Positions 26,226 to 34,115 of a DNA stretch of 64,000 nucleotides are shown one piece after another. The stretch's first letter is position 1. Each line of letters opens with the position of its first letter. This DNA comes from Candidatus Poribacteria bacterium. Its GTDB lineage: Bacteria; Poribacteria; WGA-4E; WGA-3G. The stretch spans positions 1 through 64,000 of the forward strand of contig JAPPII010000076.1 of NCBI GenBank assembly GCA_028820845.1, read 5' to 3'. The notes beneath the pieces are model-generated. The model worked only from the letters and a program-made list of their open reading frames with translations, made no database searches and was not told the DNA's origin. Both the position numbers and the translations under genes were made by a program.

Positions 26226-26578
26226 AATTTTTTAATAGAAGTATTTATTGCCAACAGTATTTGCTCGCCCTTTGTCGGTAAAGTTCTGAACACACTTTTA
26301 GACTGAAAATTAGCCAAACCCAGAAGAACCTTACCCCTGTATTGAGACACTAATCCATTTAATAATACGATTTTTATAGAGAAAGGATACATTTATTTGC
26401 TTGTTGGTTGTTGGTACTTGGTTAACTTGTGTGGAAGTCAAGCAGGCTTTCATCTTTAAAGCATCTCTGACTTCTAAACATTGGTATGCTGTTAACAAAT
26501 TTTCTCCAAAGGACACTTGACATTTCTCAGCGTAGTTTGTATTATAAATACAACTTTTTAATAAATATGGAGGCACTT
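26226..26578. promoter_or_regulatory. Intergenic region with a consensus promoter for the binding-protein gene
   Basis: AT-rich DNA between divergent genes. The recognised element is TTGACA (26517-26522), 17 bases, TATTAT (26540-26545) on the plus strand, about 34 bases before the substrate-binding protein ATG. Nothing else in it can be named. Confidence 0.7.
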
Positions 26579-28171
26579 ATGGAAAATAGGTTTTCTACAC
26601 ATTTTTTGTTACTTACACTTCTGATATTGCCCTTTACAATCCTCTCATCAGCACTTGCTGACTCGCATATAGAACGGGGCGGCACTTTAATCTTCGGGCG
26701 CGGCGGCGATTCTATCGGGCTCGATCCAGCACATGAGATGGATGGCGAATCCTTCAAAGTCTGCGAAAATATTTACGATACACTCATACAATACAAAGAT
26801 GAAAGCACGGAACTTGAACCGGCACTCGCGACGAGTTGGAAGAGTACAGAAGACGGTTTAACATGGACTTTCCAACTGCGTCAAGGCGTGACTTTCCATG
26901 ACGGAACCCCCTTCAACGCCGAAGCTGTCCTCTTCTCGCTTAACCGACAACACGAGGATACACACCCATTCCATAAAGTCGGTGGTGCCTATAACTATTG
27001 GATAGACACCGGCTTAGCAGAAGTTGTGGACAAAATTACTGCCCTTGACGAATTCACAATCCAAATTCGCCTTAAAACGGCTTATGCGCCGTTCATTCCA
27101 ACACTTGCGATCTCTGCCTTCGCAATTGTGAGTCCGACAGCACTGAAAAAATGGGGTGAGGATTTTACGAATCATCCTGTTGGCACGGGTCCTTTCAAGT
27201 TCGTCCGATGGGACCGGAACGATAAGGTTGTGCTTGAAGCGAATGACGACTATTGGGGTGGCAGACCGCCGTTGGATAGGGTTATTTTTCAGTCTATTCC
27301 CGATAATTCGGTACGCCTCATCAAACTCCAAGAGGGCAGCCTTCATGCGATGGAGTTTCCCAACCCCGATGACTTTCAACAGATTCAAGATGACGCGATG
27401 CTTGAGTTAATCATGCAACCCGGTATGAGTGTCGGCTATCTTGCAATGAACATGGACAAACCGCCATTCGATAATCTCAAGGTCCGGCTTGCGATCAATC
27501 ATGCCATTAACAAACCAGCGATTATTGAACATCTATATCAAGGTATGGGGGTTCCAGCGAAAAATCCGATCCCACCGACGCTCTGGAGTTATGACGATTC
27601 GATTGAAGATTACGCCTATGACCCGGAATTAGCGAAGCAATTGCTCACAGATGCAGGCTATCCCAATGGGTTTGAGACAACCCTCTGGGCACTACCCGTC
27701 CCACGTCCATATATCCCAGACGGACGCGCGCTCGCTGAAGTGTTGCAATCCGAACTCCGAAACATCGGTATCGAGGCAAAAATCGTGACCTACGATTGGG
27801 GCACCTATTTGGAAAAAACGAAAAACGGGGAGCACGACATCGCAATGTTAGGATGGTTTGCCGACTTAGGTGATCCAGATAACTTTTTTTACTATCTTTT
27901 AAGCAAAACCGCTGCCAAAAAACCTGCTGGGAATATCGCGTTTTATCGAAGTGACGAAATGCAGGACGTGCTTGAGCGGGCGAGGGCAAGTACGGACCAA
28001 GAGGAACGCGTTTCGCTGTATCAAGAGGCGCAGCAGATTTTTCACAAAGATGCCCCATGGGTGCCGTTAGCGCACGCGCAGCAGATTTTGGTTATTAACA
28101 AAAAGGTTAAGGGACTTAAACTCCATCCTTTAATGTGGAAATACTTCCGCCAAATTTGGCTGGAAAAATAA
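26579..28171 (+). CDS. ABC transporter substrate-binding protein, peptide/nickel (SBP_bac_5) family
   Basis: 530 residues, typical for DppA/OppA-type periplasmic binding proteins. A signal peptide (about 1-27, ending SSALA) lacks a lipobox Cys, so the protein is probably free in the periplasm. The family pattern is GGTLIFGRGGDSIGLDPAH near the start, WTFQLRQGVTFHDGTPFNAE (about 102-121), NHPVGTGPFKF and RLAINHAINKPAI (about 302-314). The start at 26579 has GGAGG six bases upstream and the promoter is at 26517-26545; the frame extends upstream across that promoter. No permease or ATPase of the Opp/Dpp type is adjacent; the next genes encode a dehydrogenase and a PhyH enzyme. Confidence 0.9.
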   Translation: MENRFSTHFLLLTLLILPFTILSSALADSHIERGGTLIFGRGGDSIGLDPAHEMDGESFKVCENIYDTLIQYKDESTELEPALATSWKSTEDGLTWTFQLRQGVTFHDGTPFNAEAVLFSLNRQHEDTHPFHKVGGAYNYWIDTGLAEVVDKITALDEFTIQIRLKTAYAPFIPTLAISAFAIVSPTALKKWGEDFTNHPVGTGPFKFVRWDRNDKVVLEANDDYWGGRPPLDRVIFQSIPDNSVRLIKLQEGSLHAMEFPNPDDFQQIQDDAMLELIMQPGMSVGYLAMNMDKPPFDNLKVRLAINHAINKPAIIEHLYQGMGVPAKNPIPPTLWSYDDSIEDYAYDPELAKQLLTDAGYPNGFETTLWALPVPRPYIPDGRALAEVLQSELRNIGIEAKIVTYDWGTYLEKTKNGEHDIAMLGWFADLGDPDNFFYYLLSKTAAKKPAGNIAFYRSDEMQDVLERARASTDQEERVSLYQEAQQIFHKDAPWVPLAHAQQILVINKKVKGLKLHPLMWKYFRQIWLEK

Positions 28172-28235
28172 AGGAAGTCTGGGTATCTAATAACAATTCA
28201 TCAATCATACTGAATTCTAAAGACAGGAACAACAA

Positions 28236-29261
28236 ATGAATAAATCCGTATTTCGCGTGGGTATCACGCGGGACTTTTTGGGATCCGATGGCACGAGCGA
28301 TTTAGACGATATTGCCGGGCCTCTTTTTGACGAAGCCGGTCTACAGTGGGAATATATTGCAGAGAACACACCGGTATTACAAGCTGCACAAGTGAAGGAT
28401 TATGACGCACTCTTGGTATTGGGAGCAGGCATCACAGCAGAAACTTTCACAGATGCTGACAGATTGGCTGTTATTGCTCGATTCGGCGTGGGATACGATA
28501 AGGTGGATGTACCAGCATGTACCGAAAATGGTGTGCTGCTCACGATTGCTCCCGACGGTGTCCGCCGTCCTGTTGCCACCTCCATCATGACTTTTGTCTT
28601 ATCGCTGAGTCACATGCTGTTGATAAAGGACCGACTCATCCGTGCTGGTGGCTGGAGAAATACACAAAACTACAGAGGCATGGGGTTGGTCGGTAGAACG
28701 CTGGGACTCGTCGGTATGGGGAACATTGGGAAAGAGGCGTTCCAACTGGCGAAACCTTTCGGCATGCGTCATATCACCTACGATCCGTACGTTACGGCTG
28801 CTGAGGCGGCAGAAGTCGGCGTAGAACTCGTCGACTTGGACACCTTGATGCGGACTGCTGATTTCGTGTGTGTCTGCTGCCCACTCAACGAGGAGACACA
28901 CGGACTCGTCAATGCGAGACGTATCGGACTAATGAAACCGACGGCTTACTTCATTAACACTGCACGGGGTCCCATCGTTGATCAGAAAGCACTCACAGAA
29001 GCACTCCAGAATCGACGGATTCAAGGGGCGGGGCTTGATGTCTTTGAACAGGAGCCGATTGACGATAACGATCCGCTCCTGACGTTAGACAACGTTATTG
29101 TTACACCGCACAGTATCTGTTGGACGGATGAATGTTTTGACGGCAACGCCAAAAGTGCGTGTGGGAGTATCATCAACGTGGCTTCTGGGCAAACCCCTTC
29201 GTATATTGTCAATCGAGATGTTATAGATAGCCCAAAACTACAGCGAAAGTTAGCGAGGTAA
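28236..29261 (+). CDS. D-isomer-specific 2-hydroxyacid dehydrogenase (NAD-binding)
   Basis: 341 residues. The Rossmann nucleotide-binding motif is GLVGRTLGLVGMGNIGKEAF (about 151-170). The catalytic Arg falls in FINTARGPIVDQKAL (about 240), the Glu in QEPIDDNDPLL (about 272) and the His in NVIVTPHSICWTDE (about 290). It should reduce 2-oxoacids or oxidise D-2-hydroxyacids; the relatives include phosphoglycerate dehydrogenase and hydroxypyruvate reductase. It is 64 bases after the binding-protein gene and 16 before a PhyH gene, which suggests a small catabolic cluster. Confidence 0.88.
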   Translation: MNKSVFRVGITRDFLGSDGTSDLDDIAGPLFDEAGLQWEYIAENTPVLQAAQVKDYDALLVLGAGITAETFTDADRLAVIARFGVGYDKVDVPACTENGVLLTIAPDGVRRPVATSIMTFVLSLSHMLLIKDRLIRAGGWRNTQNYRGMGLVGRTLGLVGMGNIGKEAFQLAKPFGMRHITYDPYVTAAEAAEVGVELVDLDTLMRTADFVCVCCPLNEETHGLVNARRIGLMKPTAYFINTARGPIVDQKALTEALQNRRIQGAGLDVFEQEPIDDNDPLLTLDNVIVTPHSICWTDECFDGNAKSACGSIINVASGQTPSYIVNRDVIDSPKLQRKLAR

Positions 29262-29277
29262 AACATGGAGGCACACC

Positions 29278-30066
29278 ATGCTCACAGAACAGCAAATCAA
29301 GCACTTTCACACCTTGGGTTTCCTAATTTTTCGGCAAGTGTTCAGCAAAGACGAACTGAACACAATACACACCGAGTTTGAAGCAGCGATGGAGGCGGCG
29401 TATCATCATGCGCCGTTTGATGGGACACACCGACATTGGCTGCCGATGATGGCACCTGAAACGCCATTCTTCGCGAATCTGCCAGAAGATCCGCGATTCA
29501 GCGAAGTCGCAGAACAGCTCTACGGCGACGATGTATTTTTTGTTGTCTCGGACGCGAACCGTTATGTAGGAAATACGGGTTGGCACCCAGACCATAATGT
29601 CGATCCAACCAAGGATTGCTATGGGGTGAAATTTGCGTACTATCTTGAACCTGTTGATGCTGAAAGCGGGGCGCTGCGACTGATTCCCGGCTCTCACAAG
29701 AACCCACTACACGATGATCTGCGCGAGAATTTGAATTCATTGGGACTGGAGATTTGTGATGTTCCAGGGTATGTTTGTAAATCGGAGCCAGGGGATGTAG
29801 TCGCTTTCGATATGCGGTGCTGGCATGCGAGTTGGGGCGGTAGTGAAGATCGCCGCATGTGTACGGTGGTCTACTACAACAACCCGAAGACCTCAGTGGA
29901 AGAGGCTGCCACACGCAATCGAGCACGCAGCAACGCCAAAAGCCCTGAACACTTCAACCGACCGGGTGCTTCGCTTTATGATCCAGATTGGGTCGCGAAT
30001 CCAACTGGCAGTGAAAAACGACAACGTTGGATTGACCGGTTGCGTGAACTGGAATTTCTGCAATAA
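29278..30066 (+). CDS. Phytanoyl-CoA dioxygenase (PhyH) family oxygenase
   Basis: 262 residues, a normal PhyH size. The Fe(II) facial triad is H103-x-D105 (GWHPDHN) and H183 (RCWHASWGG); an Arg in EDRRMCTVVYY is the likely 2-oxoglutarate anchor. The segment YLEPVDAESGALRLIPGSHK is a hallmark of the family. The substrate is not known; PhyH genes are greatly expanded in marine uncultivated bacteria. A GGAGG site precedes the ATG, 16 bases after the dehydrogenase gene, and the permease gene starts 13 bases beyond the stop. It is thus probably in one operon with both. Confidence 0.9.
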   Translation: MLTEQQIKHFHTLGFLIFRQVFSKDELNTIHTEFEAAMEAAYHHAPFDGTHRHWLPMMAPETPFFANLPEDPRFSEVAEQLYGDDVFFVVSDANRYVGNTGWHPDHNVDPTKDCYGVKFAYYLEPVDAESGALRLIPGSHKNPLHDDLRENLNSLGLEICDVPGYVCKSEPGDVVAFDMRCWHASWGGSEDRRMCTVVYYNNPKTSVEEAATRNRARSNAKSPEHFNRPGASLYDPDWVANPTGSEKRQRWIDRLRELEFLQ

Positions 30067-30079
30067 CTGAGGCAATGTA

Positions 30080-31567
30080 ATGCTCTGGACAATTGTTAGA
30101 AGAGAAATTACGGCAAATATCTTGAGTTTCAGATTCCTCATGGGACTCCTCATCTATTTTTCCTTGATTGTGACAAATCTCTTCGTTTTGACCAGAGGCT
30201 ATGAGGATAGACTGCAAAGTTACCGAACGGCGATTCGAGAAAATGAAGATAAGATCAGTCAGGTCGAGAGATACTCTCAGTTTGGACTCACGCATACGCT
30301 AAAGTGTGATAGAAGTCCGAAACTACTGAGCATTTTCAACGAAGGTGTGGATAAAAGGAAGGGAAACACAGTAACCGTCGCACATGGTTATGTCCCTGCT
30401 GTTGCTGAACAACACGGTTCTGATAACCCCTATCTGAACATCTTCTCCTCTATTGATTTTACGGTCATCTGCCAAGTCGTGATGAGTCTACTCGCTCTAC
30501 TCTTCGCTTACGACGCGATATCGCGGGAAAAAGAAGCCGGGACCTTGAGATTGGCACTCTCAGGCGCAGTTTCAAGACCGACGCTGCTTTTGGGAAAATA
30601 CATTGCCGGAATGGTGTCTATTTCTCTTCCACTCATTGCGAGTTTTGTGGCAGGTTTATTGGTGATACACTTCTCCCCTTACGTCTCTTTTAGTAGTTCG
30701 GATTGGGTACGGATACTGTTAATCTTCCTCGCGTCACTGCTTTATGTCTCCCTCTTTTTTCTTATTGGACTTTTTCTCTCTACCCGGACAGATCGATCCT
30801 CTATCACTTTGATGTTTTCAATGTGTGTCTGGGTGCTTTTCGTGCTTATCGTTCCGAATCTAACGGTTTTGTTGGTGGAACATGCGAGTCCCATACAATC
30901 GGAGGAATCCTATAAAGAGCAGGCGAGAGACCAGTGGAAGCAATACGAAGCCGAAGTCAAAGATTACTTTGAGAAACGGGGGGTTGAGAAACCACTGGAT
31001 CGCGCCAGTTTTGGTGGTGTTGGTGTTAATTCTGGGGTCAACGACTACGACAGTGGCGAGACAGTCAGCGTAAGTGGTTTTCGAGGCGAAGAGGGTGTAC
31101 CTTTTGCCCAAGAATGTTACGGATTCAAGGAAAATCTTCGAGCGCAATACGCCGATCGGATATGGCAGATACGCAAAGAATATCTCGACAAAAATCCGAA
31201 CCGACAATCCCTATTGGCACTGAACGTGTCTCGTATATCTCCGGCAGCGGTTTATTACAATGCTGCTGCGATTCTTGCAGAAACAGACTTAGGCAGTTTC
31301 TGGCGATTTATGGAGCAGGCGCGACAGTATCGGCGTGAATGGCTCGACTATCTGAGAGACGAAGAAATATTTTCTTCACGCAGATGGTTCACGACTGAAT
31401 TTGAGGAATCTTTTGACTTGCGCAAAATTCCGAGATTTAAGGAACAGAGCGAAGACATTGGCAACAGTCTACAACGCGCGAGGTTAAACATTATGATACT
31501 CGCGGTTCTAAACGTCCTATTCTTTATGGGCGCATTCATTTCATTCCTACGCTACGACGTTGTATAG
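30080..31567 (+). CDS. ABC-2 type permease, large extracytoplasmic insert
   Basis: 495 residues. The N-terminus MLWTIVRREITANILSFRFL is an amphipathic interface helix, then one TM segment (about 20-38), an extracytoplasmic loop of over 100 residues, a cytoplasmic FAYDAISREKEAGTLRLALSG stretch (about 148-168, the usual ABC-2 motif), four further TM segments to about 275, a second charged loop (about 280-460) and a final TM. This is the layout of the ABC_2/DUF3526-like permeases. The next gene encodes a second protein of the same family. No ATPase partner is in the window. Confidence 0.8.
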   Translation: MLWTIVRREITANILSFRFLMGLLIYFSLIVTNLFVLTRGYEDRLQSYRTAIRENEDKISQVERYSQFGLTHTLKCDRSPKLLSIFNEGVDKRKGNTVTVAHGYVPAVAEQHGSDNPYLNIFSSIDFTVICQVVMSLLALLFAYDAISREKEAGTLRLALSGAVSRPTLLLGKYIAGMVSISLPLIASFVAGLLVIHFSPYVSFSSSDWVRILLIFLASLLYVSLFFLIGLFLSTRTDRSSITLMFSMCVWVLFVLIVPNLTVLLVEHASPIQSEESYKEQARDQWKQYEAEVKDYFEKRGVEKPLDRASFGGVGVNSGVNDYDSGETVSVSGFRGEEGVPFAQECYGFKENLRAQYADRIWQIRKEYLDKNPNRQSLLALNVSRISPAAVYYNAAAILAETDLGSFWRFMEQARQYRREWLDYLRDEEIFSSRRWFTTEFEESFDLRKIPRFKEQSEDIGNSLQRARLNIMILAVLNVLFFMGAFISFLRYDVV

Positions 31568-31597
31568 CGGATTCTGAGTTGTCTGGAAGGAAGCGAT

Positions 31598-33067
31598 ATG
31601 ATCTGGCACATCGCAAAACGAGAAATCCTTGATAACTTGACGCGTTTTCGATTTGCACTCACCCTGATCCTGGTAATGGTGCTGATGGTGATGAATGCCG
31701 TGATATTCGTGAGCAGTCAATACCCGAGAAGGATCGCGGAATATTCCGAAGATATCCGCAAAGCCGTCGAATCGCTGGAAAAGAAAAGCAGTAATTTAGG
31801 TGAACTTGCGGTAAAAGGTCCTGGGAATCTGTACAAATCCGTGAGTCCATTAACCTTCATTGCTACCGGTAAAGATGCGAACTTACCGAAGCGTGTTGAA
31901 GGAGACTCCAGTGGCGGCTACGGTATCGGTATGACAACGCCTGACTTTAGTTTCCAGTATTCTTGGTCAGCAAACTGGTGGCTTCAGTATCCGCAGGACA
32001 CATCCCGCAAAAACGATTCATTGCCGAATTTCACAGAATTGGATTGGACGTTCATCATCGGGTTGATTATGAGTTTTATGGCGATCCTGTTCACTTACGA
32101 TGCCATCTCTGGAGAGCGTGAAACAGGAACGTTAAGCTTGCTCATGTCTAATTCCGTGTCCCGTGCAACTGTGCTTCTCGGAAAATTCATCGGGGCGTTT
32201 CTGACAATCTTGCTTCCCTTGTTTATTGGAATATTGCTTAACCTAATGATTGTCAATGCATCAAGATTGATGTCGCTTAGCGGAGACGAATGGGCGCGGG
32301 TGGGGATAATTTTTGTTATTTCTGCGATCTACATCTCAATATTCTTATGGCTTGGACTGTTTATCTCAAGCCAATTTTCTAATTCGTCCAGCAGTTTGCT
32401 GGTATTATTGCTAATTTGGATCGTCTTTGTGGTGCTTATCCCAAACACAATGGGAGTTTTGGCGAGCGGCTTCAAGCAGGTTCCTTCCCGAAGCGAAATA
32501 TCTCGGATAGAGAAAGCACAAGAAGAAGAAATTGACGCGCGGCACAAAGAAGGAAACAAACTTTATCGAACAGGTTCGCCTTCCGACCCGCCTCCTAAAA
32601 TTGAGGTGTTAAGAATGTGGGCTGACTATTTAAACGAACATGCCACTGCAAAGAGCAGCATCAACGATGAGCATCTTAACAAACAGTTTGTGCAGATTGA
32701 GTTCACGCAACAAATTACACGGCTGTCTCCGGCGGCTATCTATAAATATGCTATAGAATCTCTGGCTGGCACAGGATTTACCAGACATAAGCGATTTGTC
32801 CAAGAAGCACGTCGCTACAGAAACCAGTTTGTTGATTTCATCCAATCAGAGGACAGCGGGGATAACGAAAGTTACCACATTTATCTTGTAAAAGAAGGAT
32901 TATCCCAAAAACCTGTCATCCTTAATAGCATTCCTAAGTTTTCAGACAAACTGACCTTGGGCACCGCTTTCAGTGGGGCAGCGTTGGATCTGATGTTGTT
33001 GGTCTCACTGATGCTACTCCTATTTATGGCGGCAATCTTGGGATTTATGCGGAGCGATGTGAAATAG
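31598..33067 (+). CDS. ABC-2 type permease, paralogue of the previous gene
   Basis: 489 residues with the same architecture as the upstream protein: MIWHIAKREILDNLTRFRFAL interface helix, TM1 (about 22-42), a loop, LFTYDAISGERETGTLSLLMS (about 165-185), four TM segments, a second loop and a last TM with LLLFMAAILGFMRSDV at the end. The two are clearly related and could form a heterodimeric channel. GGAAGGAAG precedes the ATG, 30 bases after the first permease. The substrate is unknown; relatives include exporters for lipids, drugs or copper. It converges on the second PhyH gene. Confidence 0.8.
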   Translation: MIWHIAKREILDNLTRFRFALTLILVMVLMVMNAVIFVSSQYPRRIAEYSEDIRKAVESLEKKSSNLGELAVKGPGNLYKSVSPLTFIATGKDANLPKRVEGDSSGGYGIGMTTPDFSFQYSWSANWWLQYPQDTSRKNDSLPNFTELDWTFIIGLIMSFMAILFTYDAISGERETGTLSLLMSNSVSRATVLLGKFIGAFLTILLPLFIGILLNLMIVNASRLMSLSGDEWARVGIIFVISAIYISIFLWLGLFISSQFSNSSSSLLVLLLIWIVFVVLIPNTMGVLASGFKQVPSRSEISRIEKAQEEEIDARHKEGNKLYRTGSPSDPPPKIEVLRMWADYLNEHATAKSSINDEHLNKQFVQIEFTQQITRLSPAAIYKYAIESLAGTGFTRHKRFVQEARRYRNQFVDFIQSEDSGDNESYHIYLVKEGLSQKPVILNSIPKFSDKLTLGTAFSGAALDLMLLVSLMLLLFMAAILGFMRSDVK

Positions 33068-33072
33068 ATAGG

Positions 33073-33921
33073 TTAATCGACGGTTGGACGTGAGGGGTTC
33101 CCCCAATGTCCGTTTCTGTCTTTTCCGCTCACGACGACTCCCTCTCTATCCCATCGAAAGGAAGCTCGGACATCGGTGGAGCAGTAGCGTAAGGTTAAAC
33201 CGCACCGTCGCCTCGGTGAAGGATTGGCGTTTGATCCATGCAACAGTAGGTCGGTATGGATAGAGATTTCACCCGCTTTGAGTTCAACATCAACAGTTTC
33301 GCCGTACTGCTCGGCTTCTTCAACGATTTGACCCAGTACGCTGTTTTCATCGGGTGTGCTGTGTCGAGCGGTCAAATGCCCTGAGTGATGCGAACCTGCA
33401 ATAAAGCGCATCGCCCCGTTTTCGACCGTGGCATCGTCAATTGCGAGCCAGACGGTAACGGTTTTGGATGGCGTGAGGGGCCAGTAACCGGCATCTTGAT
33501 GCCAGCCAACTGTTTTCGAGTCGTGCGGCATTTTGCAGAAGTAGTGGGCACCCCAACCGATAACGTCCTCGCCAATTAGGTCTTTGACACAGGCGACAAT
33601 CTTCGGATGTGTAAGGAGGTCATAAACCTTTCCATATTTCAGGTGTGCGGAGATAATTGAGTAACTACTTCCGCCTGCCGAGAGGACATCGGCTAAGAGC
33701 TTATCAAAATACTGCCGATGTTCGTTCATCTCGGTCTCATTGAAAATTGGGATGCCTCTGATATAGCCGAGGCGGTTGAAATCCGCCAACTGTTCTTGCG
33801 TCAGCAGCTTGGGGTGTTCAGTGATACTGGGATGGAACTGCAGGTCGCGTCCCATTTCAGCGAGTTGTTCCCACGTCGGCATGACTTTATCGGTTTTGTA
33901 AGTTACGCCTTGGGTTGCCAT
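33073..33921 (-). CDS. Phytanoyl-CoA dioxygenase (PhyH) family oxygenase
   Basis: 282 residues. The Fe(II) ligands are H141-x-D143 (VGWHQDAGYWPLTPS) and H228 (LLLHGSNANPSPRRR), with the trailing Arg residues as likely 2-oxoglutarate contacts. The segment TVTVWLAIDDATVENGAMRFIAGSHHSG matches PhyH proteins acting on small molecules (ectoine-hydroxylase-like subgroup). It is divergent in sequence from the PhyH at 29278, so it is not a recent duplicate. A GGCGGAA ribosome site precedes the ATG. It is alone on the minus strand; the stop lies only five bases from the permease stop. Confidence 0.9.
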   Translation of the reverse strand: MATQGVTYKTDKVMPTWEQLAEMGRDLQFHPSITEHPKLLTQEQLADFNRLGYIRGIPIFNETEMNEHRQYFDKLLADVLSAGGSSYSIISAHLKYGKVYDLLTHPKIVACVKDLIGEDVIGWGAHYFCKMPHDSKTVGWHQDAGYWPLTPSKTVTVWLAIDDATVENGAMRFIAGSHHSGHLTARHSTPDENSVLGQIVEEAEQYGETVDVELKAGEISIHTDLLLHGSNANPSPRRRCGLTLRYCSTDVRASFRWDREGVVVSGKDRNGHWGNPSRPTVD

Positions 33922-33955
33922 ATTGTTCCGCCTTGTCTAATTTTTGATTCCATCT

Positions 33956-33992
33956 TACCACAAATCCAATGAAAATGGTATAATATATTAGG
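33956..33992 (+). repeat. Promoter-like repeat, copy A
   Basis: TACCACAAATCCAATGAAAATGGTATAATATATTAGG; nearly the same 35 bases occur at 37424-37460 (about four mismatches). Both contain an extended -10 (TGGTATAAT). Copy A does not face a gene on the plus strand: the next gene is on the minus strand and converges on it. Confidence 0.5.
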
Positions 33993-34005
33993 GTCATTAA
34001 CAAAT

Positions 34006-34070
34006 ACAGGGCAACCACAACGAATACAGCAGCAACGACAACAGATATAGGGCAACCACAAGGGTTGCCC
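34006..34070. repeat. Repeated AGGGCAACCACAA with hairpin
   Basis: AGGGCAACCACAA occurs at 34008-34020 and 34049-34061; the second copy forms a hairpin, GGGCAACC (34050-34057) with GGTTGCCC (34063-34070), followed by CTACAG. This is a REP-like dispersed hairpin of a type common in large environmental genomes. Confidence 0.5.
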
Positions 34071-34115
34071 CTACAGTTAATAGATTTATCCGTGCATCAA
34101 TTCGGTGATACACTC

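Noticed and set aside
27645-28058. Minus-strand ORF of 137 codons inside the binding-protein gene
   Set aside because: Shadow frame; no ribosome site, and the plus-strand gene is a clear family member.
29498-29926. Minus-strand ORF of 142 codons inside the PhyH gene
   Set aside because: Shadow frame, with His/Arg-rich sequence typical of antisense translation.
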